Numbered from the stretch's first letter, positions 34,842 to 44,308 are shown. The stretch is 64,000 bases of DNA from UBA4416 sp943362175 (GCA_943362175.1 CALRIU020000008.1:124001-188000); one strand, 5' to 3'. Notes: generated from the letters alone by a model not told the origin. Numbers and translations are program-made.

Positions 34842-35954
34842 ATGCATGCCAATGAATTAACATATCAGATAGCTTTGACGCTGTTGGATGGCATTGGAGA
34901 TGTTCTGGCCAAAAACCTGCTGGCTTATTGCGGGAGCGCCGAACAGGTTTTTAAAACCAAAAGCGTACACTTCGAAAAAATTCCCGGTATAGGGCCGGTG
35001 CTGGCAAAATCTATCATCAATAATCGCGAACTCTTTGACAGGGCAGATAAAGAAATACAGTTTATTCAGGATCATCATATCCGGCCGCTTTTTTTCACGG
35101 ATCCGGCCTATCCCCAACGCCTGAAGCATTGCCACGACAGCCCGGCCATGCTTTATTACAAGGGAAGCGCCGATCTCAATACCTCCCGGATCGTATCGGT
35201 GGTAGGTACGCGCACGCCTTCAGACTATGGAAGGGAGTTGACGGAAAAGCTCATCGAGGATCTTACGCATTCCGGGATTATGGTGGTGAGCGGATTGGCA
35301 TACGGCATCGATATCACAGCACATAAAGCGGCTTTAAAGCATGGATTGGAAACCGTAGGAGTGCTGGCACACGGGCTCGACAGGATCTACCCGGCAACGC
35401 ATGCCGGCTGTGCTGCGAAAATGGCCGCGCAGGGTGGATTGCTGACGGAATATATCAGTGGAACCAACCCTGACCGTGAAAACTTTCCGGCCCGGAACCG
35501 CATTGTGGCGGGCATGTGCGATGCCCTGGTCGTGGTGGAGTCCAAGCGGGGTGGGGGAAGCCTCATCACGGCTACTATTGCCAATGCCTATAATAAGGAT
35601 GTGTTTGCTTTTCCCGGAAAAGTAAACGATGAGCTGAGCGAAGGCTGCAACGGACTGATCAAAAGTAACAAGGCGAGCCTCATGGAAAGTGCTGCCGATC
35701 TGTTTTACATCATGAACTGGAATGAGGAGGTAAAGCCGGTAAGGGCTTCTGAACCCGCAGCGCCGGCCTATCACTTGTCTCCCGATGAGCAAAAAATAGT
35801 GGACGCCTTTTCCGGAAAGCCACGGCTCCACATCGATGAGATCTGCTATGCCACCAGCATTCCGGTGGGTAAGGCATCTTCCTGCCTGCTGCAACTCGAA
35901 TTTTCCAATATCGTGACTTCTTTTCCCGGAAAGATGTATGCTCTAAAATCCTGA
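34842..35954 (+). CDS. dprA: DNA-protecting protein DprA/Smf
   Basis: This 370-residue protein loads RecA onto incoming single-stranded DNA during natural transformation. It has N-terminal helix-hairpin-helix repeats (LDGIGDVLAKNLL and IPGIGPVLAKSI). The Rossmann-like DprA core (~80-290) contains VVGTRTPSDYG, SGLAYGIDITAH and FPARNRIVAG, and a C-terminal winged-helix domain lies at ~310-370. Length and order match the family. It starts 52 bases from the divergent TonB receptor gene and appears to be transcribed alone. Confidence 0.95.
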   Translation: MHANELTYQIALTLLDGIGDVLAKNLLAYCGSAEQVFKTKSVHFEKIPGIGPVLAKSIINNRELFDRADKEIQFIQDHHIRPLFFTDPAYPQRLKHCHDSPAMLYYKGSADLNTSRIVSVVGTRTPSDYGRELTEKLIEDLTHSGIMVVSGLAYGIDITAHKAALKHGLETVGVLAHGLDRIYPATHAGCAAKMAAQGGLLTEYISGTNPDRENFPARNRIVAGMCDALVVVESKRGGGSLITATIANAYNKDVFAFPGKVNDELSEGCNGLIKSNKASLMESAADLFYIMNWNEEVKPVRASEPAAPAYHLSPDEQKIVDAFSGKPRLHIDEICYATSIPVGKASSCLLQLEFSNIVTSFPGKMYALKS

Positions 35955-36084
35955 TTCAGCCTGCTTTCCAGGCCTTATGTGGTATGATTATAAATAATGT
36001 GAAATAGTTGCGGGCGTCAAAAAACGATGTAAATTTACTCACTCATTAAAATTACGTTTTACTCAAATATATATTAGACACGCT

Positions 36085-37335
36085 ATGCAAACCAAAGATG
36101 TTGATGTGCTTGTGATTGGTGCCGGACCGGCAGGAACAGTGGCCGCAGGAATTATTCATAAATCAGGATTGAACGTACGGATTGTGGAAAAAGAAAAATT
36201 TCCGCGTTTCGTTATCGGGGAAAGCCTGTTGCCACGCTGCATGGAGGCTTTAGAAGAAGCAGGATTGCTGGATGCCATCAAAGCGAAGGGATTCCAGGAA
36301 AAGGCGGGAGCTAAATTCGTGCGGGGAACAGAGGTTTGCGATTTTAATTTCAACGAGCAATTCTCCGACGGTTATAAGTGGACCTGGCAGGTACCCAGGG
36401 GAGAATTTGATAACACGTTGGCCCAGGAAGTTCAGCGGCAAGGCGTGCCGATCGATTTTGAAACAACAGTAACCGATATCAAATTTGAAGGCAGCAATTC
36501 AACAACGACAGTTGTAGATAAAGATGGCAATGCGTCCCTGATCAAAGCGCGTTTTATTGTGGATAGCAGTGGTTACGGCCGTGTGATTCCGCGCCTGTTT
36601 AACCTCGATAAACCCAGCAACCTTCCGCCGCGGAAATCGATGTTTGCGCACATCAAAGACCCGAACCGTTTGAGGTATGAAGAGCCGAACCGCATCATGG
36701 TAGTGGTGCATCAGCCGAAGACCTGGATCTGGGTGATTCCTTTTTCTACCGGGGTTTCTTCTTTAGGCTTTGTGGGCGATCCCGAATTTTTTGCAGAGCA
36801 TGCCGATAAAACACCGGAAGAGCAATTACGTTTCCTGATTAACTCGGAGCCGCATCTGAAAGAGCGTTTCGGTGACCAGGACTTTGTGTTTACACCAAAA
36901 ACCCTCGAGGGCTGGAGCGTGACGACTGAGCAGTTCTTCGGCGAAGGCTTTGTGCTGACAGGCAATGTCACCGAATTTTTGGATCCGATGTTTTCCAGCG
37001 GTGTAACCCTGGCAACGGCATCGAGCCAGAGGGCGGCCGGCCTGGTGATCAGGCAGCTGCAGAAGGGCGAGCAGATCGACTGGAAAAAAGAGTTCGTAGA
37101 TCCGACCATGCAGGGCGTGGATGTATTCAGAACCTATGTGATGGGCTGGTACGACGGAACGCTGCACGATATTTTCTTTGCGAAAGAAATCAATGAAGAC
37201 TTCAAGCGGCAGATCTGCTCCGTATTAGCCGGTTATGTGTGGGACAAGGACAACCCGTTTGTGAAAAAACACGACCGCGCGGTGAAATCCCTGGCGGAGG
37301 TGATCCGCATCAACCGCGAGCAGGAAATAAAATAA
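36085..37335 (+). CDS. Flavin-dependent halogenase-like oxidoreductase
   Basis: This 416-residue FAD protein has the dinucleotide-binding loop GAGPAGTVAAG (residues 12-22), the GESLLPR segment that follows FAD-binding in halogenases, and WIWVIP at residues 214-219. The last matches the WxWxIP motif of flavin-dependent halogenases, which separates them from monooxygenases. The second FAD motif region is NVTEFLDPMFSSGV. It could halogenate a phenol or pyrrole, or be a related enzyme as in pigment clusters. No flavin reductase or biosynthetic gene is adjacent, so the substrate is unknown. A strong terminator follows. Confidence 0.83.
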   Translation: MQTKDVDVLVIGAGPAGTVAAGIIHKSGLNVRIVEKEKFPRFVIGESLLPRCMEALEEAGLLDAIKAKGFQEKAGAKFVRGTEVCDFNFNEQFSDGYKWTWQVPRGEFDNTLAQEVQRQGVPIDFETTVTDIKFEGSNSTTTVVDKDGNASLIKARFIVDSSGYGRVIPRLFNLDKPSNLPPRKSMFAHIKDPNRLRYEEPNRIMVVVHQPKTWIWVIPFSTGVSSLGFVGDPEFFAEHADKTPEEQLRFLINSEPHLKERFGDQDFVFTPKTLEGWSVTTEQFFGEGFVLTGNVTEFLDPMFSSGVTLATASSQRAAGLVIRQLQKGEQIDWKKEFVDPTMQGVDVFRTYVMGWYDGTLHDIFFAKEINEDFKRQICSVLAGYVWDKDNPFVKKHDRAVKSLAEVIRINREQEIK

Positions 37336-37360
37336 TTCTATACAATAGAGTGAGTCATAC

Positions 37361-37393
37361 AAAAAAGCTTCTGAGCGTTCAGAAGCTTTTTTA
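37361..37393. terminator. Bidirectional terminator after the halogenase-like gene
   Basis: AAAAAAGCTTCTGA (37361-37374) pairs with TCAGAAGCTTTTTT across a short CG-containing loop. It serves the plus-strand gene and the convergent EVE-like gene. Confidence 0.88.
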
Positions 37394-37431
37394 GCTATAG
37401 GCTTTTGCTAAGCCATTCTAAAAAATGTGTT

Positions 37432-37884
37432 TTAGGAAGCGCGGGTTTGCAGAAAATCCTGCCATAAGGCTTCCAGCTCTTCCACCAGTTCGGGCCTGAT
37501 GGAGATGCCGCTTGCCTGCGGTGTCCAGAGCTGCTTTTCAAGGTTTCCGATATTCAGGATGTCGAGCGTGAGGATGGATTCTTTCGCCGGATTAAGCAAG
37601 ACGTCAAACTCTATCATTACCCGGTTGGCCATGTTGCCGCGGTGATTTTTTCCTAAGAACAAGTCGGAAGCGATGTAGCCTGAGGCCATGATGCCACGAG
37701 GCTCTGCGCCAAGTACCGATAAAAACGCCCTGTCGCCGGGTTTTACTTTTTTGCTGGCACAGCTCCAGTCTTCTTTAACGCTTTCGCCACGCTTAAGTGC
37801 CTCTATGCATTCGCCGATTTCGCGCCATTCATACTTCACCGGGTTCCAGCCAAAAAGAAAGGTATTATGTGTGTGGGAAGCCAT
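37432..37884 (-). CDS. Stand-alone EVE-like (PUA superfamily) domain protein
   Basis: This 150-residue soluble protein begins NTFLFGWNPVKYEW and continues with SWSCASKKVKPGDRAFLSVLG and PRGIMASGYI. These are features of the EVE/PUA-like domain found at the N-terminus of some HNH endonucleases, where it is thought to sense modified bases. Here there is no HNH part: the frame stops after QDFLQTRAS and the 40 bases beyond hold a terminator. It may be a free modified-base reader or a remnant of a larger restriction protein. The composition is like its neighbours. Confidence 0.7.
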   Translation of the reverse strand: MASHTHNTFLFGWNPVKYEWREIGECIEALKRGESVKEDWSCASKKVKPGDRAFLSVLGAEPRGIMASGYIASDLFLGKNHRGNMANRVMIEFDVLLNPAKESILTLDILNIGNLEKQLWTPQASGISIRPELVEELEALWQDFLQTRAS

Positions 37885-38049
37885 TTGAATCCATTGAAAT
37901 CTTTCACAATATTAAGAAAATTTCAAATTAATTGGCCCGGGTTATACTTTCCACGGTCATTGATTTTTTCAGCACCCACTTCTACAGGGTGCTTTTACGA
38001 AAATCAATAACACATGGACGGTTTCAGGTCCGGGATTATTTATCTCAGC

Positions 38050-39726
38050 CTAGTTCATCACCATCACAAATTCCACCCGTCGGTTTTGCCTGCGACCTTC
38101 GTCCGATTCATTAGAGGCAACAGGCTTCGTGCTGCCATATCCTTTGTAAAAAAGCCGGTTTTTATGAACGTTTTTAGAGATAAGATAATCAACTACGGCT
38201 TTTGCCCGCTCCTCCGAAAGCGTCTGGTTTTGTGCTTCATTTCCTGAATTATCGGCATGTCCCTGAACCTCGATCTTCATTTGATTTTTTCTCATTTGAA
38301 GGGCTAGTTTATCCAGCTCATGAAACGATTCTTTGGTTAACACGGCCTTATTATGATCGAATAAAACATGATTCAACACAATCGGTTTTTTTCTTGGCCA
38401 GTAATTGTAAAAATAAATATGAAAGCCGATAGGAATAAGCCCTTTCGCAATATAGAGATGACTATAATTTACCTCTATGTAGTAGGTTTCCCCGGCTTTT
38501 ACAGGAATGGAGGCCGCATAAGCAGGACCGTGCCCTGCTCCCACAACCTCCTGTGTTGTATACGGAGATAAGCCGGTGGTGCCGCTTTTGGAGATGCAAT
38601 AGGATTGGCATAAACGGATATGTTTTAATGTGTTTGCTTTTATATTCTTCACACAATCCTTGCTTTCACATTTGAAAACGGTAAAATCATAATCATCGAG
38701 GCTATCTACCGGTACAATATCAAAAGACAACAACGTATCGTGTTTGATATCAAGCTTAAACCAGGCATTATAATATGGTTTTGAAGAAGTGCCAACCTTT
38801 GGAGACCATTTTGAAACATTGACCGGCCCGATAATGGAATCCGTTATCACCGTGGCATGCTGTATGTCGGAATTAGGAAGTGCTTCCAGTTTCCTGACCG
38901 CGTGCTCTATCACGCTGTTGCCGTTTTTGGTGTTTAGTTTCCTAAGCCGGTCTTTCAGGAAGAGGACCTTCTTGTTGTCACGGTTTTCAAGGGCACGACG
39001 CAATTCATGCGAATAGACATTATTAATTTTTAAGTCGATCGAATCTTTTGTGTAGCGCTTTGAAAATGCAGTTCTTTTTTCCTCCAGATAACGAAAAGGC
39101 CTGGAACCATATTCTGAATAGTTGAATATAAGCTGCCAGTTGTAAAAAGACATCAACGCACTATCCTCCTGGGTTGCAAAATAGCTTTCCAGAATGGCTT
39201 TATCCACCAGGCAGGTCCTTTCGAGTTGTTCGAAATAGTGGAAGCTGTTTTTCGTATCTGCCGGCGACTCCCGGAATCGTTTCGAATACCGCGCTAATTG
39301 TGTTTCCGGGTTCAAGGCATTTTTTCCATCTTCCACGAAGAGATTTGTTGGCACTGCTCCACAGGTTCTGTGCAACACCTCTCCCGAAACGTCGAGATAC
39401 AACATTGTAGGATAAGTAGTAACCTGGTATCTTTTCGCAAGATCAAATCCTTCGTTCGCTTCCATATCCACTTTCGCACAGATAAAATTGGCATTATAGA
39501 AGGCCGCAGCAGTATCGTTGGTGTATACATTTTTCTCCATCCATTTGCAGGGGCCACACCAGGAAGTATAGCAATCGAGGAAAATCATCTTGTGTTCTTT
39601 TTCCGCTTTTTGCAATACGGCTTTCCATTTTGTGTTCTCAAAACGGATCGCCTGTTGCGCGGTTGCATCGAAGCGATGCAGGCATCCAATCACAAAAAAG
39701 AGCAGGAGGCTAAGCGGCGTTTTCAT
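38050..39726 (-). CDS. Exported thioredoxin-OmpA fusion protein
   Basis: This 558-residue envelope protein starts at ATG 39726. The leader is either a lipoprotein signal (VIGC, Cys15) or a normal one cut after ATAQ. Residues ~28-140 are a thioredoxin-like domain with the redox centre SWCGPC (57-60) and the cis-proline segment TTYPTMLYL. A helical middle (~150-330) and a beta-rich region with paired cysteines (~340-440) follow. The C-terminal ~109 residues are an OmpA peptidoglycan-binding domain (VLFDHNKAVL, VQGHADNSGN, GYGSTKP, NRRVEFVM). The fusion suggests a thiol oxidoreductase tethered to the cell wall. Confidence 0.87.
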   Translation of the reverse strand: MKTPLSLLLFFVIGCLHRFDATAQQAIRFENTKWKAVLQKAEKEHKMIFLDCYTSWCGPCKWMEKNVYTNDTAAAFYNANFICAKVDMEANEGFDLAKRYQVTTYPTMLYLDVSGEVLHRTCGAVPTNLFVEDGKNALNPETQLARYSKRFRESPADTKNSFHYFEQLERTCLVDKAILESYFATQEDSALMSFYNWQLIFNYSEYGSRPFRYLEEKRTAFSKRYTKDSIDLKINNVYSHELRRALENRDNKKVLFLKDRLRKLNTKNGNSVIEHAVRKLEALPNSDIQHATVITDSIIGPVNVSKWSPKVGTSSKPYYNAWFKLDIKHDTLLSFDIVPVDSLDDYDFTVFKCESKDCVKNIKANTLKHIRLCQSYCISKSGTTGLSPYTTQEVVGAGHGPAYAASIPVKAGETYYIEVNYSHLYIAKGLIPIGFHIYFYNYWPRKKPIVLNHVLFDHNKAVLTKESFHELDKLALQMRKNQMKIEVQGHADNSGNEAQNQTLSEERAKAVVDYLISKNVHKNRLFYKGYGSTKPVASNESDEGRRQNRRVEFVMVMN

Positions 39727-40221
39727 CTTCTTAAAATTGGCGTGATAGATCACAGATGTTGAGCAGAGAATTGATGGAACAGCTTTTAAGACGGCCAAAT
39801 GGCTTTTCCGGAATAGCGGCACCATAAACTCTTCAAATGTATATTGAAGAATTTACATAAAGATACCTGGAATCAGGTGTTTAGAAAAAGAAAACCTTCA
39901 ACCTATCCGTCGGAGTTTTTTCAGGGTCATTTCCCAAAAAAGTCATCGATAAACTCCGGGTTCGGATAATACCCGTAAGAATCTGTCGCCTGATCCGCTT
40001 ATTTTCCCCGCTTCGCAGCGGGCAATTCTGCGTAAGTAGATTTGGCGAAAATAAAAAACCTAACAGCTCTCCGCCGGGGCTTTTGTGTTAGCCTTTTCTT
40101 ACCATATATCCACATAAAGGGCGGTTTACCGCCCTGTTTATTCGAATAACAACATTTAAATTGGGAGCCAATTATAAGGGAAGGTAAGCAGGACTGCATT
40201 CACTTAAGGATTATCAGTTAT
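39727..40221. other. 495-bp gap with promoter element and hairpins
   Basis: No convincing gene is seen. It holds TATCTTTA on the minus strand (39858-39865) as a possible promoter for the thioredoxin-OmpA gene. Three hairpins follow: CCCGC..GCGGG near 40005-40020; a CTAACA..TGTTAG arm pair with GGCTTTT near 40060-40095; and GGGCGG..CCGCCC near 40120-40135. The last ~80 bases are AT-rich leader of the KAP gene with no consensus promoter. Confidence 0.5.
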
Positions 40222-43200
40222 ATGGAACATTCATCAGAGCCAATTCACTTTTTTACAGAAGAAGATTTTAAAACCCTCGAATCAGTCGCCGGGAAAAAGA
40301 AAGACAACGACAGTAGTGCTCACCAGGAAGCCTACAGCAGGCTGGTACAGGTTTACGATAAAGTACACTACTGGGCTTTACAGGTTCAGGGGCGGCTGTT
40401 CCCGGAGGGTTATGTTCAGATCCGCCGCCGTCCGACAAACCAGGGAAATCATTTTTCGGAATACTTATGGGCTAAAATTTATCCCAATCGCGAGGTATCG
40501 GCCAAGTTGGCCTTTACCGTGGAAATTAATACTTACAGCGGTTTTACGGTTAAGATTGACACGGTAAGTCTCTCTGAGGAAGACCCTATCAGGCTGGAGT
40601 ATTTGAGGTACCGGGGAGAGGATTGGAATGCTTCGGAGATTGTCACTCACTTTCCGACAACCATGGTCAATTCCTCCTGGGAGGAGCTGATTCAGAGGAC
40701 TTCGCAATATTTTCTGAGGATCAGGCCGCACTATGAGAAACTGGCTCTCTGGTTCAATCCTGCAAGTGCTTCAAGCATGGAGACCGAAAGAAACGAGCAA
40801 AGTCAATATTGGTTCCTGAGCTATAATCCGAGTAACTGGCGGGCAAAATTTTCTAAAAAGCTATCGTATCATTTTCACGGGCATGGCGAAAATATCATAA
40901 GAAATCTGAACAATGCGCGTATCGGTGATTATATTTTCGGATTTGCCAACGATGAAGGAGCGAGATCAGTCTGTATTTTTAAAGTAACGAGACAATACTT
41001 CCGGTCAGAGCATTTACAGAGAGACGTCATCCTGTTTTCCCCTGCTTACATTTCTCCCATAGGCATCAGCTATCGCGATATTGCAGAGAATAAAAATATC
41101 AGTGGCGATTTTAAAAGTGATCGGTTTAAAACAGGCTTTTATAATCTTGACGAAGCTTCTTTTATGGAGATTCTTAACAAGTTTGATATTGATTTGGAAG
41201 ACATTGAGGCAGTGATGAGCGCACAACCCTTTACGTTTAGTAATGATGCCGATCCGGATAACACTGCCAACATGCTCGACAGCGAGAATGATATAGAGGT
41301 ATTAGCAGCATTGATTTCTTATAAGGAGATAGCGCCACCACTTGCCATAGGCCTGTTTGGAGACTGGGGGACAGGAAAGAGCTATTTTATGCACCACCTG
41401 GCAAAACGAATAGAAAGTTATGCCGAATCGCTTGATGACGCTTTTTGTGAACGGGTTATCAAAATTCATTTCAATTCCTGGCACTACATTGATACCAATC
41501 TCTGGGCTAGCCTGGTGAACCATATTTTTGAATCTATATATAAATACCTTGACAAGGAATTTGGTTCAGGAGATAAAAGTGAAAGCGAAAAATTATTTGC
41601 AAGCCTTAATTCGACCCAGCTTAGGATCCGGGAAAAAGAGAGTGAAAAAGAAAAGATCACGCAAAGGATAAGTAAGCTTAACCGGGAGCTGGCAGGAATA
41701 AGAGCAAAAAAAACAGAGATTTCCGAAGAAAAACTGGTGGAGGGGCTTTTCGAAATGCCCGAGATCAAGAACCAGATCAAGGCCATTGAAAAGGAGTTTC
41801 TGGGCCCTGCCTTAACAGATATACACGTTATTGAATCTCAGATTGCCCAACTTCAAAATCTTGGGAGCAGGATTAAAAAGGCATTTGACAATACGTTGAA
41901 GTATAGTTTTAAAGAGGTTCTGTGGTTTATCATCTGCCCGGCCCTCTTGTTTCTTCTTCCCTGGCTCATCCCCGTATTATTTAAAACAACGCTTGGCGAA
42001 TGGCTGCCATTTATAAGCTCCGGCGCCAATAAAATGGTGTTTACCCTGGGCGCTTTTATCTTTTTTCTTCGTCCTGTCAACAAAGTATTGGACAGGTTTG
42101 AAACCCTGCATAAAAAATTACAGGAGCTGAAAAAGCAGAAATTGCTTGAAAAGGATGAAGAAGGGAAAAACATTTTAGAAAAAATAGAGGAGTACAGGGC
42201 GCATGAGGAAGCAATCAATAAGGAAGTTGCGGAGCTTAATACAGCAGTGGCTAAGCTGGAAACGGATATTGCCGACATTAAATCGGGAAAACGTATTTAC
42301 CGGTGGGTAGCTGAAAGGCTAAACAGCCAGGATTACAAAAAACACCTGGGCATTATTTCCACGATCCGCCAGGATTTCGAAATGCTGGATGCCCTGATGC
42401 TTGATCAGAAAAAAGCCAATGCTTTGAGTGTAAAGGATAAAATCGAAAATCCGCCGACGGCAAAAAGTATTGAACGTATCGTGCTGTTTATAGATGATCT
42501 TGATCGGTGCCCTGAAAACCGCGTGGTCGAAGTGTTACAGGCCGTGCATTTGCTTATGGCTTTCAAGCTCTTCGTCGTGGTTGTGGGAGTTGATTCCAGG
42601 TGGCTGAAAAATGCGATTGAGTATGAGTACAGGAATGAGCTCGGTAACACCGTAAATAACAATGCCCGGAACCATGCGATAAAAGCAAACGATTATCTTG
42701 AAAAAATATTCCAGATTACATTCAGGCTCAGAAAAATGAGTGCTGTAAGCTCAGCTAACCTGATCACCTACCTCACCAGCGTGGATGAAACGATTGTGGA
42801 ACCGCCTGCCGGGCTTGAACAGGAAAACAGGATGCTTCAGGGTATTCTAACGGAAGAGGCAAATGAATCCGGGGCTGAAGGTTTAAATCCAGGCGGCGCA
42901 TCAAAGGAAAAACAAAAAAACGGCTCCAGGATCAAGCCCTCTGAGCTGGCGCTTACCGAATATGAACGAAAAATGATGATTTTTATGGCGCCCCTGATTT
43001 CATCTTCGCCAAGAGCCTTGAAACGTTTTGTAAATATGTACAGGATGTTGAGAGCACATAATAATTTCAGGGAAATCTACCAGGGAGACAAGCATTATGA
43101 AGTAGCGCTTTTGTTTCTTGCTCTGACTCTAAGCGCAAATGCAGAGGCTCATGCCTGGATTAAATTGCTTTTGAGAACTCAAAACAATGAGTTGTTTGCG

Positions 43201-43332
43201 GATATTCAACCGATGCCAGCTGTTATAACAGAGTTGGAACCGCAGGTAGGTTTTATACTTCAATACAAAATAGGCGATTATAAAGATGTCTTGGGCCTGG
43301 TTGACCGTTTTGGTTTTAATAATGAGTTATGA
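40222..43332 (+). CDS. Membrane-anchored KAP-family P-loop NTPase with EVE-like N-terminal domain
   Basis: This is a 1,036-residue protein. Residues 1-185 are a domain I do not recognise. Residues ~195-330 (YWFLSYNPSNWRAKF..., ARIGDYIFGFA) resemble an EVE/PUA-like domain. The Walker A loop GLFGDWGTGKS is at ~377-387 and Walker B FIDDLDRC at ~755. Between them lie a long coiled coil, two adjacent membrane helices (~566-587 and 604-622) and a second coiled coil. A C-terminal KAP segment follows (RALKRFVNMYRML). KAP NTPases include the phage-exclusion protein PifA and often carry such membrane inserts. The gene is more AT-rich than its neighbours and has no co-directional partner, so it looks acquired. 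A defence role is inference. Confidence 0.82.
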   Translation: MEHSSEPIHFFTEEDFKTLESVAGKKKDNDSSAHQEAYSRLVQVYDKVHYWALQVQGRLFPEGYVQIRRRPTNQGNHFSEYLWAKIYPNREVSAKLAFTVEINTYSGFTVKIDTVSLSEEDPIRLEYLRYRGEDWNASEIVTHFPTTMVNSSWEELIQRTSQYFLRIRPHYEKLALWFNPASASSMETERNEQSQYWFLSYNPSNWRAKFSKKLSYHFHGHGENIIRNLNNARIGDYIFGFANDEGARSVCIFKVTRQYFRSEHLQRDVILFSPAYISPIGISYRDIAENKNISGDFKSDRFKTGFYNLDEASFMEILNKFDIDLEDIEAVMSAQPFTFSNDADPDNTANMLDSENDIEVLAALISYKEIAPPLAIGLFGDWGTGKSYFMHHLAKRIESYAESLDDAFCERVIKIHFNSWHYIDTNLWASLVNHIFESIYKYLDKEFGSGDKSESEKLFASLNSTQLRIREKESEKEKITQRISKLNRELAGIRAKKTEISEEKLVEGLFEMPEIKNQIKAIEKEFLGPALTDIHVIESQIAQLQNLGSRIKKAFDNTLKYSFKEVLWFIICPALLFLLPWLIPVLFKTTLGEWLPFISSGANKMVFTLGAFIFFLRPVNKVLDRFETLHKKLQELKKQKLLEKDEEGKNILEKIEEYRAHEEAINKEVAELNTAVAKLETDIADIKSGKRIYRWVAERLNSQDYKKHLGIISTIRQDFEMLDALMLDQKKANALSVKDKIENPPTAKSIERIVLFIDDLDRCPENRVVEVLQAVHLLMAFKLFVVVVGVDSRWLKNAIEYEYRNELGNTVNNNARNHAIKANDYLEKIFQITFRLRKMSAVSSANLITYLTSVDETIVEPPAGLEQENRMLQGILTEEANESGAEGLNPGGASKEKQKNGSRIKPSELALTEYERKMMIFMAPLISSSPRALKRFVNMYRMLRAHNNFREIYQGDKHYEVALLFLALTLSANAEAHAWIKLLLRTQNNELFADIQPMPAVITELEPQVGFILQYKIGDYKDVLGLVDRFGFNNEL

Positions 43333-43364
43333 TAGAAATAATAAGTTAGAAAATAAAGGCCGCT

Positions 43365-43387
43365 CCGCAGGATTGCAAATCCTGCGG
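43365..43387. repeat. CCGCAGGATT palindrome after the KAP gene
   Basis: Perfect 10-bp arms (43365-43374 and 43378-43387) with a 3-base loop. It lies 33 bases after the KAP stop and 24 bases before a second hairpin. Confidence 0.6.
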
Positions 43388-43410
43388 AAAGAGCAGATCT
43401 GATGAAAAAT

Positions 43411-43443
43411 AAAAAAGCCTCAACATTGCTGTTAGGGCTTTTT
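43411..43443 (+). terminator. Terminator of the KAP NTPase gene
   Basis: AAAAAAGCC pairs with GGGCTTTTT around an AACA/TGTT inner stem, and the run of T follows on the plus strand. Confidence 0.7.
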
Positions 43444-43577
43444 GTTTGTGGGCTTAACGGAAAAAATGTCGAACCACTTTTTAGAAGATTTGACGGTTTT
43501 ATATGGATTAAGCAACTCAATTTCAGTTTGATGCATAAATAAGCTAGTGTTTTATAATCTACTTATTATTAAATTAT

Positions 43578-44207
43578 TTATGCTGTTCCAATTTTTTTGA
43601 AACTGCAAAAGATGAAATTTTGGATTGTGTTAAAAGGCGTTTTGTGATCAACCGTAATACATTTTACCTTTTCAAAGAATTTCTGAAGCCTTTCCGTCAT
43701 AGAAATTTCAGAATATTGTTTAATTTCAATACCACTGCATTTAGTAGGACCTTGTTCCGAGAATGTGCCTATAATTAAAACACCTGATGGTTTAAGATTT
43801 TGCCGTATCGTTTCGATGTAATTATTTACATCTGCTTCTTGTGTTAGGAAATGAAACGCTGCTCTATCATGCCAAAAATCATATTGTTCAGTTGGTTTAA
43901 AGGTTGCGGCATCGGCAACTATCCATGTTACCTTAGTCGCATTCTTACCAAGTCTTTGTTTTGCTCTTTCAAGCGCAGCAGCTGAAATGTCGAGAACTGT
44001 GATGTTCTGATAACCCATTTCAAGTAAATTGTCAACTAAAAAGCTATCCCCACCGCCAATGTCTATAATTTTCGCTGTTTTATGAACGTTAAACTGCTTT
44101 AAGAACTCTAATGATGTAGTGGGGGTTGGCTGATACCAGCTTACATCTTTCAACTCCTTTGTCGAATAGATATTCTCCCAATGTGTTTTTTTATCAAAGT
44201 GCTCCAT
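43578..44207 (-). CDS. Class I SAM-dependent methyltransferase
   Basis: This 209-residue methyltransferase has motif I IIDIGGGDSFLVD, an acidic residue after the second strand (VLDISAAAL) and a VADAATF segment. The opening HWENIYSTKELKDVSWYQ and the DFWHDRAAFHFL segment are like small-molecule (thiopurine/tellurite-type) methyltransferases. The substrate is unknown. Its DNA is clearly more AT-rich than most of the window, and it sits between the KAP gene and tRNA-Phe, which suggests transfer. No signal peptide. Confidence 0.85.
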   Translation of the reverse strand: MEHFDKKTHWENIYSTKELKDVSWYQPTPTTSLEFLKQFNVHKTAKIIDIGGGDSFLVDNLLEMGYQNITVLDISAAALERAKQRLGKNATKVTWIVADAATFKPTEQYDFWHDRAAFHFLTQEADVNNYIETIRQNLKPSGVLIIGTFSEQGPTKCSGIEIKQYSEISMTERLQKFFEKVKCITVDHKTPFNTIQNFIFCSFKKIGTA

Positions 44208-44308
44208 GATTTTTTAATTTGTTAAGCAAAGGCCTGGGTTATTGCCTAACAAAAGCCAATATAAATATAACGAAAAAGGTATGTGGTTCGACCAGCCTGT
44301 AGAGTAAA

